Assembly: GCF_008365385.1 (NCBI RefSeq)
Contig: NZ_QOVF01000001.1
Span: 1,116,001 to 1,180,000 of the forward strand
Origin: Halopseudomonas laoshanensis
GTDB lineage: Bacteria > Pseudomonadota > Gammaproteobacteria > Pseudomonadales > Pseudomonadaceae
Direction: 5' to 3'
Length of the DNA stretch: 64,000 nt
In this document: one piece after another, positions 32,964 to 44,801 of the stretch
How the letters are laid out: each line of letters opens with the position of its first letter
Numbering within the stretch: the stretch's first letter is position 1
Made by a program: the position numbers and the translations under genes
Notes under the pieces: generated by a model
What the model was told of the DNA's origin: nothing
The model's input: only the letters and a program-made list of their open reading frames with translations
The model's database searches: none

Positions 32964-34894
32964 AACTGGTACCTCAGAGCCAGGCTCGCTTGCAGCCTTT
33001 TTGCCTGGCGGAATGATTCACGCAAGATGCGACGATCCAGATGGTTAAGGATGTCAGGATCAATCCGGTTGCTGAACGGCAGACCTTGCCGATCTTGTAA
33101 TTGGTGTTGTTGCATGCGGATCAATTGGATGAAGTGATAGGCCTCTTCGTATGCGGCAGCATCCTTGGCGTCGATGACCTCAATGGTGCTGAGCTGACGA
33201 AAGCGCTCCAGCGTATTGCACTCGGCAATGCCATGGGCGAGGGCGAGCAATCGTGCACCGTCGACAAAGGGCATCAGGCCCTGCTTCTTCAAGTCCAACG
33301 TATCCTTCTCCGCGCCGCTGCGCGCCACCACGAAGTCACGGAAGCGCCCGATGGGTGGCCGTTGCTCTAGCGCGTTGTGAGCAAGCATATGCTGGAACAG
33401 CGTGTTGTTGCTGACCTTGTCCAGCACCCTGGCGAACAGTTTTCTGGCGCCTTCAGCCTCACCCCAGACGACGCGGTAGTCGAAGAAAATCGAGGAGGCC
33501 ATCAGGTTTTTCGGCGTCGCGGAGCTAATAAACTGCTCAAACCGCCTGTCCCACTCATGCCTCGACAGACACAACTCGGGGTTACTGGCCATGATGTTGC
33601 CCTTGCACAAGGTAAAACCACACTCTGCCAGCCCAAGGGTGATTTTCTGCGCCAACGGCAGCAGCAGGCCGCGCATTCGCGCCGCTTCTGCAGCGTCATC
33701 GGCCTCGAATAGAATGCCGTTGTCCTGATCGGTATGCAGCGTTTGCTCGCGGCGCCCCTCACTGCCAAAACACAGCCAGGTGAACGGAAAGCCGGGGTCG
33801 CCGTGCTCTTCAATGCACAGCTCTATGACCCGGCAGACGGTGTGGTCGTTGAGCAGGGTTATGATGTGCGTGATCTGGGTTGAGGAGGCGCCGTGGGCCA
33901 TCATGCTTTCGACCAGTTGGCGAATATCGGTGCGCAGCGCCGCAAGGGTGCTGACCCGGGCGGCCTGACGAATGGTCCTGGCTAAATGGACCAGATCAAC
34001 GCGCTGCAAGGAAAACAGATCTCTCTCCGATACCACGCCGACCAATCTCTCCTGGTCGACCACGCAGATGTGCGCTATATGCCGACCGGTCATGGCAATC
34101 GCTGCATCGAAGGCGGAGGCGCTGGAAGGGAGGTGGAAGGGTGGAGAGGACATCACCCGATGGATCGGCTCATCCATGTCGACCTCGCCCAGCGCCACGA
34201 CTTTGCGCAGGTCGCGCAGGGTAAAGATGCCTTGCGGCTTGTTGTCTGAGTTAACGATGACAATACTGCCGACATTGGCCTCGTGCATGTGCCTGACGGC
34301 AACGCGTACGGGCAATTCCGCGGCGCAACTGATCGGGCTGCGCACGGCCAGATCGCCCAGGCGGGTATCCAGCGAATATTGCGAGCCGAGATTTTCTGCC
34401 GCCTGCATCTGGGCTTGCTGATTGACCTGATCCAGCAGACTGCTCACACCACGCAAGGCAAAGTCACGGAAGGGCGCAGACATGGCAAACAGTCTGGCAA
34501 AGTCAGCGCGGGGCAATGCCAGACAAAATGTGTCCTTGCCGGCTAGATGCTCAGTCCGCGTGGCTCGCTCGCCAATCAATGCCGCGAGTGGGAAGCACTC
34601 ACCCTGTGTAATCTCAAAGGTGGTTTCTGGCGCTTCCTGGCCAGCGAGCATTCGCTCGCCCCTGACCAACCCCTGTTTGACGATATAAAAATGTTTTACC
34701 GGACCTTCCTGCGGGCGGATGATGGATTCACCGCTGGCAAAGAAGCACAACTGGCAGTGCTCCACCATAAACGCCAGGTGATGCGTATCCATCAGGTTGA
34801 AGGGCGGGTAATTAAGCAAAAAGGTCATGGTGCCATGCACATTCTGCATAACCGCGGTTTTGCCGGTAGCGGCGAAGGGGTCTTCCTTACTCAT
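32960..34894 (-). CDS. DUF294 nucleotidyltransferase-like protein with cNMP and CBS domains
   Basis: About 644 residues. Order: cyclic-nucleotide-binding-like domain (about 30-140), two CBS motifs (about 170-290, with VGSIVIVNSDNKPQGIFTLRDL and HICVVDQERLVGVVSERDL), a nucleotidyltransferase-like domain with FGSEGRREQTLHTDQDNG (about 375-400), and a helical C-terminal domain. The GSxxRxExxxxxDxD pattern is that of GlnD-like enzymes. The start ATG at 34894 has AGG eight bases upstream; the ATG at 34900 is too close. It is probably a signalling protein that senses nucleotides. Confidence 0.88.
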   Translation of the reverse strand: MSKEDPFAATGKTAVMQNVHGTMTFLLNYPPFNLMDTHHLAFMVEHCQLCFFASGESIIRPQEGPVKHFYIVKQGLVRGERMLAGQEAPETTFEITQGECFPLAALIGERATRTEHLAGKDTFCLALPRADFARLFAMSAPFRDFALRGVSSLLDQVNQQAQMQAAENLGSQYSLDTRLGDLAVRSPISCAAELPVRVAVRHMHEANVGSIVIVNSDNKPQGIFTLRDLRKVVALGEVDMDEPIHRVMSSPPFHLPSSASAFDAAIAMTGRHIAHICVVDQERLVGVVSERDLFSLQRVDLVHLARTIRQAARVSTLAALRTDIRQLVESMMAHGASSTQITHIITLLNDHTVCRVIELCIEEHGDPGFPFTWLCFGSEGRREQTLHTDQDNGILFEADDAAEAARMRGLLLPLAQKITLGLAECGFTLCKGNIMASNPELCLSRHEWDRRFEQFISSATPKNLMASSIFFDYRVVWGEAEGARKLFARVLDKVSNNTLFQHMLAHNALEQRPPIGRFRDFVVARSGAEKDTLDLKKQGLMPFVDGARLLALAHGIAECNTLERFRQLSTIEVIDAKDAAAYEEAYHFIQLIRMQQHQLQDRQGLPFSNRIDPDILNHLDRRILRESFRQAKRLQASLALRYQL

Positions 34895-35020
34895 GAGCAT
34901 GACCTTTTTGTATGTGTAGCGAGTATGGCAGACCGCCGCCCAGCACCCATCCTACGTAAGTCTAGTTCCCTTATAAACGATGTGGTTTAGTCTGACGGCA
35001 TAATAAGAGGATCACCGTTC

Positions 35021-36928
35021 ATGCCATCCACCCATTTGCACCCGCCAACCTATCCACAGGCCTATAGCCAGGCGCTACGCGAGCCTGAAATATTCTGGGC
35101 TGAGCAAGCTGCAGGCCTCGCCTGGCACACGCCGCCGACTACCATTTTGCAGCAGGACGCCGACGGTAACTATCAGTGGTTCGCTGACGGCCGGCTGAAT
35201 ACCGCCTGGCTGGCAGTTGACGCCCATGTGCTTGCAGGCAGGGGCGAGCAAACCGCACTGATTTACGACTCACCGGTGACCCACGGCAAAGCGCGTATCA
35301 GCTACCGCGAGCTGGCCGGTCGGGTGGCTCAGTGTGCGGGTATGCTGCGTGACTTGGGCGTGAACAAAGGCGACCGGGTAATCATCTATATGCCGATGAT
35401 TCCTGAAGCCGTAGTCGCGATGCTTGCCTGCGCTCGGCTGGGCGCGGTGCACTGTGTGGTGTTTGGCGGCTTTGCCGCTCATGAGCTGGCGGTGCGCATC
35501 GATGATGCCCAGGCGGACGTCATCCTGACCGCATCCTGTGGGGTCGAAGTTGATCGCATTATTCCCTACAAACCGCTAGTCGATGCTGCTATCAACGAAG
35601 CAGCACATCCCGTCCGGCATTGTGTGGTCTACCAGCGACCACAGTGCCGTGCAGAGCTTTACAGTGACCGCGATCTGGAATGGCAGCGAGCTCTGGCCAA
35701 TGCCGAGCCTGCTGAGGCGGTACCGGTGCTGGCAGGCGACCCGCTTTACATACTTTACACCTCTGGCACCACTGGCAAGTCCAAGGGCGTGGTGCGCGAT
35801 CATGGCGGCCACGCCGTAGCCATGCGCTACAGCATGCGAGTGGTGTATGACATGCAGCCCGGTGATGTGTTCTGGGCTGCCTCGGACGTTGGTTGGGTGG
35901 TAGGGCACTCCTATATTGTCTATGGGCCGCTGCTGGCAGGCTGCACAACGGTGCTCTACGAAGGCAAGCCTGTCCGCACCCCGGACGCAGGTGCATTCTG
36001 GCGCGTGTGTGCCGAATACGGCGTCAAGGCACTGTTTGCTGCGCCAACGGCGTTCCGCGCGATTCGAAAGGAAGACCCGCAAGCGGCGCTCGCGCATGCT
36101 GCCGATTTGTCCAGGCTGGAGCGGCTGTATCTGGCTGGAGAGCGCCTGGACCCACCTACATGGGCATGGCTTGAGGAACACTTCAAGAGGCCGATTATTG
36201 ACCACTGGTGGCAGACCGAGACCGGCTGGGCCATTGCTGCCAACCCGGCGGGCTATGGACTCCAAGCTGCAAAAATGGGCTCTGCGACCTATCCCATGCC
36301 AGGGTTTGAGGTGGCGATACTTGACGATGAAGGGCTGCCGGTAGCCGCAGGTGCTCAAGGCAACATTGCCCTGAAGATGCCGCTGCCGCCGGGCTGTCTT
36401 ACCGGCATATGGGGCAATCCGGCACGCTTTCGCGAAGGTTATCTCAATGTGTTCCCTGGCTATTACCAATCTGGCGACGCGGGCTACCTGGACAGTGACG
36501 GCTACTTGTTTGTAATGGGCCGCACTGACGACATCATCAATGTCGCCGGCCATCGATTATCGACCGGAGAAATGGAAGAAGTGCTCGGGGCTCACAGCGC
36601 GGTGGCTGAATGTGCGGTGATCGGCATACCTGATGAACTCAAGGGCGAACTGCCGCTGGGCCTGGTCGTGCTGAAAAATGAGGTGGCGATCGACCCCGAT
36701 ACGCTGAGCGCGGAACTGGTGGCGATGGTTCGGCGGGATATAGGCGCGCTGGCCTGCTTCAAAGGCGCGCTGATCGTCAAGCGCTTGCCCAAGACCCGCT
36801 CAGGGAAAATACTCCGGCGGATCATGCGGCAGATGGCTGCTGGCGAATCTTTCAGCGTGCCATCCACGATTGATGATCCTGCCTGCCTGGATGAGTTGGC
36901 AGCGCAGCTTGGCCGCGCTGATCGCTAG
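35021..36928 (+). CDS. prpE: Propionate-CoA ligase
   Basis: 635 residues, the usual PrpE size. ILYTSGTTGKSKGVVRDHGG is the adenylate-binding P-loop, WWQTETGW, YYQSGDAGYLDSDGYLFVMGRTDDIINVAGHRLSTGEMEE and the C-terminal KTRSGKILRR (acetylatable lysine) follow. TASCGVEVDRIIPYKPLVDAAI is characteristic of PrpE rather than Acs. It converts propionate to propionyl-CoA. It stands alone, without prpBCD genes. A nearby small-acid symporter (about 4 kb downstream) may be functionally related, but that is inference. Confidence 0.85.
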   Translation: MPSTHLHPPTYPQAYSQALREPEIFWAEQAAGLAWHTPPTTILQQDADGNYQWFADGRLNTAWLAVDAHVLAGRGEQTALIYDSPVTHGKARISYRELAGRVAQCAGMLRDLGVNKGDRVIIYMPMIPEAVVAMLACARLGAVHCVVFGGFAAHELAVRIDDAQADVILTASCGVEVDRIIPYKPLVDAAINEAAHPVRHCVVYQRPQCRAELYSDRDLEWQRALANAEPAEAVPVLAGDPLYILYTSGTTGKSKGVVRDHGGHAVAMRYSMRVVYDMQPGDVFWAASDVGWVVGHSYIVYGPLLAGCTTVLYEGKPVRTPDAGAFWRVCAEYGVKALFAAPTAFRAIRKEDPQAALAHAADLSRLERLYLAGERLDPPTWAWLEEHFKRPIIDHWWQTETGWAIAANPAGYGLQAAKMGSATYPMPGFEVAILDDEGLPVAAGAQGNIALKMPLPPGCLTGIWGNPARFREGYLNVFPGYYQSGDAGYLDSDGYLFVMGRTDDIINVAGHRLSTGEMEEVLGAHSAVAECAVIGIPDELKGELPLGLVVLKNEVAIDPDTLSAELVAMVRRDIGALACFKGALIVKRLPKTRSGKILRRIMRQMAAGESFSVPSTIDDPACLDELAAQLGRADR

Positions 36929-37068
36929 ATCAGCCGTTCCCCTGGAGGCGCTGATTTGCTATGGTACCGCCTAGTTAATCAGGGCTGAGCTTGTGCCGGC
37001 CAAACTGCCTGAGTCGGACGTTGGGCAGTTCTTGAAATGCCGCTCGTTCAATGCACAAGGGGTCGGAT

Positions 37069-37713
37069 TTGATCAAGGTATTGGTAGTAGATGACCATGA
37101 TCTGGTGCGCATGGGCATCAGCCGAATGCTCAGTGATGTGCCCGGCATCAGCGTAGTAGGCGAAGCAGACTCCGGAGAATCCGCCGTAACGCAAGCACGC
37201 ACACTAAAGCCCGATGTGGTTTTGATGGATGTGCGAATGCCCGGTATTGGTGGTCTGGAAGCGACGCGTAAACTCCTCCTGCATGACAAACATCTGCGCA
37301 TCATTGCGGTGACGGTGTGTGATGAGGAGCCGTTTCCAACGCGTTTGATGCAGGCCGGGGCCGCTGGCTATGTGACCAAAGGCGCGGCGTTGAATGAAAT
37401 GGTGACGGCCATTCGCCAGGTGGCGGCGGGGCAACGGTATATCAGCCCGGATATCGCCCAGCAGCTTGCGCTCAAGGCCTTCGCGCCGGCCAGTGATTCG
37501 CCGTTCGACAATCTCTCCGAACGCGAAATGCAGATCGCCTATATGATTGTCAGTTGTGAAAAAGTCCAGAATATTGCCGACAAGCTGTGTCTGAGCCCGA
37601 AGACCGTCAATACTTACCGCTACCGCTTATTCGAGAAGCTGAACATCACCAGTGACGTTGAACTGACGCTGTTGGCCGTGCGCCACGGTATGGTCGACGC
37701 CATCCCTCGCTGA
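37069..37713 (+). CDS. gacA: GacA/UvrY-type response regulator
   Basis: 214 residues when started from TTG at 37069, which gives [16 protein letters not shown], the normal GacA N-terminus; AAGGGG lies six bases upstream. An ATG at 37051 would add six residues and has no site. The receiver domain contains the phospho-acceptor in [10 protein letters not shown]; a LuxR-type helix-turn-helix ([25 protein letters not shown]) follows. GacS/GacA controls small RNAs that titrate RsmA/CsrA. The uvrC gene follows 2 bp later, the conserved gammaproteobacterial order. Confidence 0.92.
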   Translation: MIKVLVVDDHDLVRMGISRMLSDVPGISVVGEADSGESAVTQARTLKPDVVLMDVRMPGIGGLEATRKLLLHDKHLRIIAVTVCDEEPFPTRLMQAGAAGYVTKGAALNEMVTAIRQVAAGQRYISPDIAQQLALKAFAPASDSPFDNLSEREMQIAYMIVSCEKVQNIADKLCLSPKTVNTYRYRLFEKLNITSDVELTLLAVRHGMVDAIPR

Positions 37714-37715
37714 GC

Positions 37716-39545
37716 ATGACGCCTCCGATGTTCGATCCCAATGCCTTCCTGTCCACGGCCAGCAACAAGCCTGGCGTGTATCGCATGTTCGATGCTCAGG
37801 GTGAGCTGCTGTATGTGGGCAAGGCCAAGCACCTGAAGAAGCGCCTGGCCAGTTACTTTCGCAAGACCGGGTTAAGCCCGAAGACCGCAGCGTTGGTAGC
37901 GCGCATTCAGCAAATTGACACCACCATCACCTCGAACGAAACCGAGGCGCTGCTGCTGGAACAGAGCCTGATCAAAGCCTCCAGGCCGCCTTACAATATT
38001 CTGTTGCGCGACGACAAATCCTACCCCTACGTGTATTTATCCAGCCTGGACAGCTTTCCGCGGCTGGGCCTGCATCGCGGAACAAAGAAGCTCAAGGGCC
38101 GCTATTTCGGGCCTTACCCCAGTGCCGGAGCCATCCGCGAAAGTCTGAGCCTGCTGCAGAAAGCCTTCAAAGTACGCCAGTGCGAAGACAGCTATTACCG
38201 CAATCGCACTCGACCCTGCCTGCAGCATCAGATCAATCGCTGCAAGGCGCCCTGTGTCGGGTTGGTGGATGAGCAGGAGTATGCGGAAGACGTGCGTCAC
38301 TCGATCATGTTTCTCGAAGGCCGCAGCAACGCACTGGCGGATGAACTGGTCAAGAGTATGGAGCAGGCCTCTGAGCAGCTGGATTTTGAACGGGCTGCCG
38401 AGCTGCGTGATCAGATGGCGCTGCTGCGCCGCGTGCAGGACCAGCAGAGCATGGATACCGAGCAGGGCAATGTGGATATCGTCGCTGCTGCGGTTTCACC
38501 GGGCGGCGCCTGTGTGCATGTTGTTATGGTGCGCCAGGGCAGGGTGCTGGGCAGCAAGAATCATTTCCCCCGCGTACCTATCGAGCAAACCCCGGGGGAG
38601 GTGCTGGCAGCCTTCCTGCCCCAGTACTATCTGGGCGGCGCCGAACGCGAGCTGCCGGGTGAAATTATCGTCAACGCAGAGCATGAAGACATGCCGGTGA
38701 TCGCTGAAGCATTGGCCCAGGCGCGCGGACATAACCTGACCATCAGCCACCGCGTCAGAGGCACGCGTAGCCGCTGGCAAAGCCTGGCGGTAAATAACGC
38801 CGATCTGGCCCTTGCCGGCATGCTGGCCAATCGGCAGAACGTGCAAATCCGTTTCGAGGCGCTGCAAGAGGCGTTGAAGCTGGACGAGCAACCAACGCGT
38901 CTAGAGTGTTACGACATCAGCCATTCCAGCGGCGAGGCAACCGTCGCCTCCTGTGTGGTGTTCGGCCCGGAAGGGCCTTTGAAGAGTGATTACCGCCGAT
39001 TCAATATCGAAGGGGTTACCGCGGGTGACGATTACGCCGCCATGCGCCAGGCCCTGACGCGTCGTTTCAGCCGGATCAAGGACGGCGAGGGCAAGATGCC
39101 GGACATTCTCTTGGTCGATGGCGGTAAGGGTCAGATGTCGATGGCGCTTGAGGTGCTGCAGGACCTGGCGATACATGGCTTGACGCTGCTGGGCGTCGCC
39201 AAAGGCGTCACTCGCAAGGCCGGCATGGAAACGCTGTACCTGAATGATCCGCACAATGAGCTGGTGTTACCGGCGCATTCACCAGCGCTGCATCTGATTC
39301 AACATATTCGTGATGAAGCACACCGCTTTGCCATCACTGGTCACCGCGCCCGCCGGGGTAAAGCGCGCAATACATCTCCCTTGGAAGGGATCGAAGGCGT
39401 GGGGCCCAAACGCCGGCGTGAACTGTTAAAGCACTTCGGCGGACTGCAGGAACTGAAGCGCGCGAGTGCCGCCGAGATGGGTAAAGTGCCTGGGATCAGT
39501 AAAAAACTTGCGGAACAGATTTATGCTGCGCTGCATAGCGACTAG
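37716..39545 (+). CDS. uvrC: Excinuclease ABC subunit C
   Basis: 609 residues. The N-terminal GIY-YIG nuclease ([20 protein letters not shown]) makes the 3' incision; the UVR domain is near 200-240 ([14 protein letters not shown]); the C-terminal RNase H-like half has [19 protein letters not shown] and LLVDGGKGQ; a helix-hairpin-helix tail ([17 protein letters not shown]) ends the chain. It works with UvrA and UvrB in nucleotide excision repair. It starts 2 bp after gacA; an ATG four codons later also fits. Confidence 0.97.
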   Translation: MTPPMFDPNAFLSTASNKPGVYRMFDAQGELLYVGKAKHLKKRLASYFRKTGLSPKTAALVARIQQIDTTITSNETEALLLEQSLIKASRPPYNILLRDDKSYPYVYLSSLDSFPRLGLHRGTKKLKGRYFGPYPSAGAIRESLSLLQKAFKVRQCEDSYYRNRTRPCLQHQINRCKAPCVGLVDEQEYAEDVRHSIMFLEGRSNALADELVKSMEQASEQLDFERAAELRDQMALLRRVQDQQSMDTEQGNVDIVAAAVSPGGACVHVVMVRQGRVLGSKNHFPRVPIEQTPGEVLAAFLPQYYLGGAERELPGEIIVNAEHEDMPVIAEALAQARGHNLTISHRVRGTRSRWQSLAVNNADLALAGMLANRQNVQIRFEALQEALKLDEQPTRLECYDISHSSGEATVASCVVFGPEGPLKSDYRRFNIEGVTAGDDYAAMRQALTRRFSRIKDGEGKMPDILLVDGGKGQMSMALEVLQDLAIHGLTLLGVAKGVTRKAGMETLYLNDPHNELVLPAHSPALHLIQHIRDEAHRFAITGHRARRGKARNTSPLEGIEGVGPKRRRELLKHFGGLQELKRASAAEMGKVPGISKKLAEQIYAALHSD

Positions 39546-39578
39546 AATGCGCCATTAGACAAAGGCCGCTAATCACTC

Positions 39579-40148
39579 ATGAACATACCGAATATTCTGA
39601 CGTTGCTGCGGGTCGGACTGATCCCCATCTTCATCCTGTTCTATTATTTGCCCTTTCACTGGAGCTATATGGCTGCGGCGATCGTCTTTACTGTGGCCAG
39701 CATCACTGACTGGCTCGACGGCTATCTAGCTCGCAAATGGGAGCAGAGCACGCCCTTTGGTGCCTTTCTTGATCCGGTAGCAGACAAGCTGATGGTCGCG
39801 GTGGCGCTGGTATTGCTGGTGCAAAGTCATGCCAACTTCTGGGTCACTGCTCCGGCGATGGTGATCATCGGCCGTGAAATCGTTATCTCGTCGTTGCGTG
39901 AATGGATGGCCGAATTAGGCAAGCGTGCGCATGTGGCGGTATCCCAACTGGGCAAATACAAGACCGCCGCGCAAATGGTCGCACTCATCGTACTATTGGC
40001 CAATCCGCCGCTAATAAACAATTGGGTGGTACTTGGCTATGTGCTGCTAATGATCTCGGCGGTGCTGACGCTATGGTCAATGTTCGTCTATCTGCGCGCT
40101 GCATGGCCGTATATGAGCATGCATGCTGTGCAAAAAAGCGACAAATAA
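39579..40148 (+). CDS. pgsA: CDP-diacylglycerol-glycerol-3-phosphate 3-phosphatidyltransferase
   Basis: 189 residues with several membrane helices. The CDP-alcohol phosphotransferase motif is intact: [20 protein letters not shown] then LDPVADK. It forms phosphatidylglycerol phosphate, the first step to phosphatidylglycerol, the substrate for the cls product in this window. It is 33 bp after uvrC and before tRNA-Gly, the order seen across pseudomonads. Confidence 0.95.
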   Translation: MNIPNILTLLRVGLIPIFILFYYLPFHWSYMAAAIVFTVASITDWLDGYLARKWEQSTPFGAFLDPVADKLMVAVALVLLVQSHANFWVTAPAMVIIGREIVISSLREWMAELGKRAHVAVSQLGKYKTAAQMVALIVLLANPPLINNWVVLGYVLLMISAVLTLWSMFVYLRAAWPYMSMHAVQKSDK

Positions 40149-40210
40149 CTTTTTCTGAATCAATGACTTGACAGGCCCGCGCAGGAGGATAGAATGGGCG
40201 CCGTTCCAAA

Positions 40211-40286
<76 letters not shown>

Positions 40287-40296
40287 TATTCAGATC

Positions 40297-40321
40297 AAAG
40301 CCACCTCCGGGTGGCTTTTTT
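40297..40321 (+). terminator. Terminator after tRNA-Gly
   Basis: GCCACC (40300-40305), TCCG loop, GGTGGC (40310-40315) and six T. Confidence 0.92.
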
Positions 40322-40334
40322 CGTTGTCAGACGT

Positions 40335-40367
40335 AAAAAGCCGAAAGATCATCTCTTTCGGCTTTTT
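40335..40367. terminator. Second terminator after tRNA-Gly
   Basis: AAAAAGCCGAAAGA (40335-40348) is a perfect complement of TCTTTCGGCTTTTT (40354-40367) with a 5-base loop; it can stop transcription in either direction. Confidence 0.9.
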
Positions 40368-40595
40368 ATTGCCTGCAGAAAACCGCTCGTATCTTCCGCG
40401 GCACCCAGTTGCTCAACTCCCGCTCAGCCACTTTCAAATCCGCTTGAGACGCGGCTCTGGTGCGCGCCATAAGGCCTAAGACTAATGTCGGGGATTTATT
40501 GTCAGGCCGAATTTTGCAAAATCGATGTCACGGAATCCTTCCGAGCTTGTGGAATTTCCCAACGCGGTAATAACAATAAAGTGGAGAGTAAAACG
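40368..40595. other. Upstream region of the symporter operon
   Basis: About 230 bp with no supported gene between the tRNA-Gly terminators and the symporter small subunit. The frame of the small subunit is open upstream to 40485 but lacks a ribosome binding site or family match there. The promoter is presumably here; I could not place it firmly. Confidence 0.5.
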
Positions 40596-40853
40596 ATGGA
40601 TGACAAAGAGAAAGGAGCTGCATATTGGTCGGCGAACCTACGCCTGATCTTTTGCAGCCTAATAGTGTGGGCTTTAGTGTCCTTCGGTTTCGGCATCATA
40701 TTGCGGCCTATGTTATCTGGTATTTCAGTAGGCGGCGCTGATCTCGGTTTCTGGTTCGCCCAACAGGGCTCAATCCTGGTGTTTGTTGTCCTGATCTTCT
40801 TCTATGCCTGGAGAATGAATCGTCTGGACAAAGAACACGGTCTGGAGGAGTAA
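40596..40853 (+). CDS. DUF4212 sodium symporter small subunit
   Basis: 85 residues, starting MDDKEKGAAYWSANLRL with GGAGAG upstream. WSANLRLI is the family's N-terminal motif; two helices follow (LIFCSLIVWALVSFGFGIIL and SILVFVVLIFFYAW), then MNRLDKEHGLEE. Members are encoded before an SSS-family symporter and are thought to form its small subunit. The large subunit starts 5 bp later. It is distinct from the DUF485 protein that precedes actP. Confidence 0.9.
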   Translation: MDDKEKGAAYWSANLRLIFCSLIVWALVSFGFGIILRPMLSGISVGGADLGFWFAQQGSILVFVVLIFFYAWRMNRLDKEHGLEE

Positions 40854-40858
40854 CGGAT

Positions 40859-42622
<1,764 letters not shown>

Positions 42623-42673
42623 GTAGTATCCAGGCCAGACCTGCACAGCTGAGCTGTGCAACTGGCTGAACCT

Positions 42674-42706
42674 AAGCGGGCTTCCTTATGGAAGCCCGCC
42701 TTATTT
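42674..42706 (+). terminator. Terminator of the symporter operon
   Basis: GCGGGCTTCC (42676-42685) and GGAAGCCCGC (42690-42699) form a perfect 10-bp stem with a TTAT loop, followed by CTTATTT. Confidence 0.85.
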
Positions 42707-42721
42707 CCGGGAAAAGAATTC

Positions 42722-43234
42722 ATGATCTGGCATTTGCTAGCATTGGCTGTAGCAGGTTTGGGTGCGGCGGGAATCGCTGCGACGCTACGTAGTTTGTCGG
42801 GAAAGAGACTGCCTAAATGGATCATTCCGATCTTTGCAGGGGCAGGTATGCTGAGTTATCAGATTTACTACGAGTACAACTGGTTCGAGCATAAGCAAAC
42901 CCAGTTGCCTGAAGCTTCACAGGTAGTCGAGATCGAGCAGGAAGGTGTGTTCTGGCGCCCCTGGACGTTTATGTTCCCGATGACCGTAGGTTTCACCGTG
43001 CTGGATACGGGCAACATCTCTCAGGTCGAGCGGGAAGGGCAGAGCATCAGCCAATTCATACTCTATAAGTTCGATAAAGAGTACGTAGACCTGGTCTCCC
43101 ATCAGACCCATCTACTCAACTGCTCTACTCAGGAGCTGGTACCGATGGCCGAAGATGGTTCACTGCGTGTCACTGCACTGCGTCGGGTCGAGCGCGATGC
43201 GCCTTTGTATCAGGCGGTCTGCGCGGCAAACTGA
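42722..43234 (+). CDS. Hypothetical membrane-associated protein
   Basis: 170 residues from the ATG at 42722 (MIWHLLALAVAGLG); the longer frame from 42656 overlaps the terminator. Two hydrophobic segments occupy residues 2-20 and about 35-52, then a soluble region with two cysteines (LLNCSTQELV and AVCAAN). I recognise no named family. It follows the symporter terminator and may have its own promoter. Confidence 0.65.
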   Translation: MIWHLLALAVAGLGAAGIAATLRSLSGKRLPKWIIPIFAGAGMLSYQIYYEYNWFEHKQTQLPEASQVVEIEQEGVFWRPWTFMFPMTVGFTVLDTGNISQVEREGQSISQFILYKFDKEYVDLVSHQTHLLNCSTQELVPMAEDGSLRVTALRRVERDAPLYQAVCAAN

Positions 43235-43426
43235 TCGGGGGAGCACGGGCGAGCCAAGTATTCAGAGTGCGCTTGCCAAGCCCTCCAAATTGATACATAA
43301 TGCAGCCCATCGAGTGCACTTGCTTTGAAAAATATCAGTCTTATCAATAAGATAAGACTAAAATCAAGACCTTTGTATCGATCAGAGTTGCGTTTGATTC
43401 ACCCACAACGTAACTGTTAATTATGA

Positions 43427-43500
43427 GGCCGGGTGGCAGAGTGGTTATGCAGCGGATTGCAAATCCGTGAACGCCGGTTCGATTCCGACCTCGGCCTCCA
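43427..43500 (+). tRNA. tRNA-Cys(GCA)
   Basis: A 74-base cloverleaf: GGCCGGG pairs with CTCGGCC through one wobble, anticodon GCA at 43459-43461, T arm GGTTCGATTCC, encoded TCCA end. Confidence 0.97.
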
Positions 43501-43539
43501 TTAATTCGCACTATGTAGTTAGTAATACCGTACTCGTTA

Positions 43540-43626
43540 GCCCGGATGGCGAAACTGGTAGACGCAAGGGACTTAAAATCCCTCGGGGGTAACCCCGTGC
43601 CGGTTCGATTCCGGCTCCGGGCACCA
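43540..43626 (+). tRNA. tRNA-Leu(UAA)
   Basis: An 87-base class II tRNA. The acceptor GCCCGGA pairs with TCCGGGC; the anticodon loop CTTAAAA gives TAA at 43574-43576; the variable arm is long; CCA is encoded. It lies 39 bp after tRNA-Cys and is probably co-transcribed. Confidence 0.97.
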
Positions 43627-43787
43627 TCGGGTATTACGTCCTCTGCAACACCTCCACATATCAAGCCGTCTCAACCTACTTTCCTGCTGTCATCTTTTGC
43701 AATGATAGATGAGCCTTGTCTGAAGTCAGGTATGAACTCCCAGGTTACAGTGTCGTCCGACTAGGTAGGTTAGCCAAAAGGTGGACT

Positions 43788-44666
43788 ATGTCATATCTGG
43801 ATCTGCGCGGCGTGAGCAAGTGGGCGCTGATAAAACGGAGCTTTCGCGAATTCGACAATAACGACATGTCGACCTACGCAGCTGCGTTGGCTTTCCGCGC
43901 GCTGTTGTCACTATTTCCCTTCCTGTTGTTTCTCACCGCCACGCTGAGTTTCTTCAATCTCCCTGAATTCTTCGATTGGTTGCGTCAGCAGGCAGCCGTC
44001 GCGTTTCCGGGCATGGTGATGGAAATGATTGATCCGGTTATCGATCAACTTCAGAAAGACAACAACAGTATCCTGTCTATCAGTATCGTCATGGCCCTAT
44101 GGGTCTCGTCTACTGGTATGCGCTCGCTGATGAACGCCATGAACAATGCCTACGACGTGCAAGAAAGCCGCCCGGCGTGGAAGCTATTTCCGCTATCAAT
44201 AGGTTTTACCTTGGGCATGGCTCTATTGCTTATGGTGGCTGCTGGTTTCATGGTGATAGGCCCCACGGCAGCCGAGTGGCTGGCAAACCAGGTGGGGATG
44301 AAGGATCTTTGGGTACTCTCCTGGAGCTGGCTACGCTGGCCCATAGTGGTGTTGATCCTGATGTTCGTCGTGGCCATGATCTACTACCTCACGCCGGATG
44401 TAGAACAGGAATTCCGTTTCATTACCCCAGGATCGGTGATTGCTGTGATGGTCTGGATTGCCGCCTCGATCGGTTTCGGTATCTTTGCTCGCAACTTTGG
44501 CAACTTCCAGCTGTTTTACGGCGGTATTGGTGCTGTGATCATTCTGCTGCTGTACTTCTATATTTCCGCCTCGGTGATGCTCTATGGCGCCCAGCTGAAT
44601 GCAGTGGTCGAACATGCATCAGCGGAGGGCAAGGAGCAGGGTGAAAAGATCATTGATGAGGATTGA
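43788..44666 (+). CDS. YihY/BrkB-family membrane protein
   Basis: 292 residues from the ATG at 43788 (MSYLDLRGVSKWALIKRSF), which has AAGGTGG just upstream; the longer frame from 43716 lacks a site. Six hydrophobic segments, AAALAFRALLSLFPFLLFL near residue 45, and SSTGMRSLMNAMNNAYDV identify the YihY family, once mislabelled ribonuclease BN. Its function is unknown; it is probably an inner-membrane transporter. Confidence 0.9.
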   Translation: MSYLDLRGVSKWALIKRSFREFDNNDMSTYAAALAFRALLSLFPFLLFLTATLSFFNLPEFFDWLRQQAAVAFPGMVMEMIDPVIDQLQKDNNSILSISIVMALWVSSTGMRSLMNAMNNAYDVQESRPAWKLFPLSIGFTLGMALLLMVAAGFMVIGPTAAEWLANQVGMKDLWVLSWSWLRWPIVVLILMFVVAMIYYLTPDVEQEFRFITPGSVIAVMVWIAASIGFGIFARNFGNFQLFYGGIGAVIILLLYFYISASVMLYGAQLNAVVEHASAEGKEQGEKIIDED

Positions 44667-44801
44667 TGGCGATCTGCCAAACCCATTGGCGTAGGGTATG
44701 CTGGGTTGTCGAGTAGCCGATTGAGCAAATGGGTAGTTAATTCGGGTTGTTGGTCCGTTGTTGGTACATAGTCACTGTTAACAGATAGTTAAGGTATAAA
44801 A

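Noticed and set aside
43344-43664. A 106-codon minus-strand frame over tRNA-Cys and tRNA-Leu
   Set aside because: It is an antisense translation of tRNA genes (SRNRTGTGLPPRDFKSLAS), a known annotation artefact.
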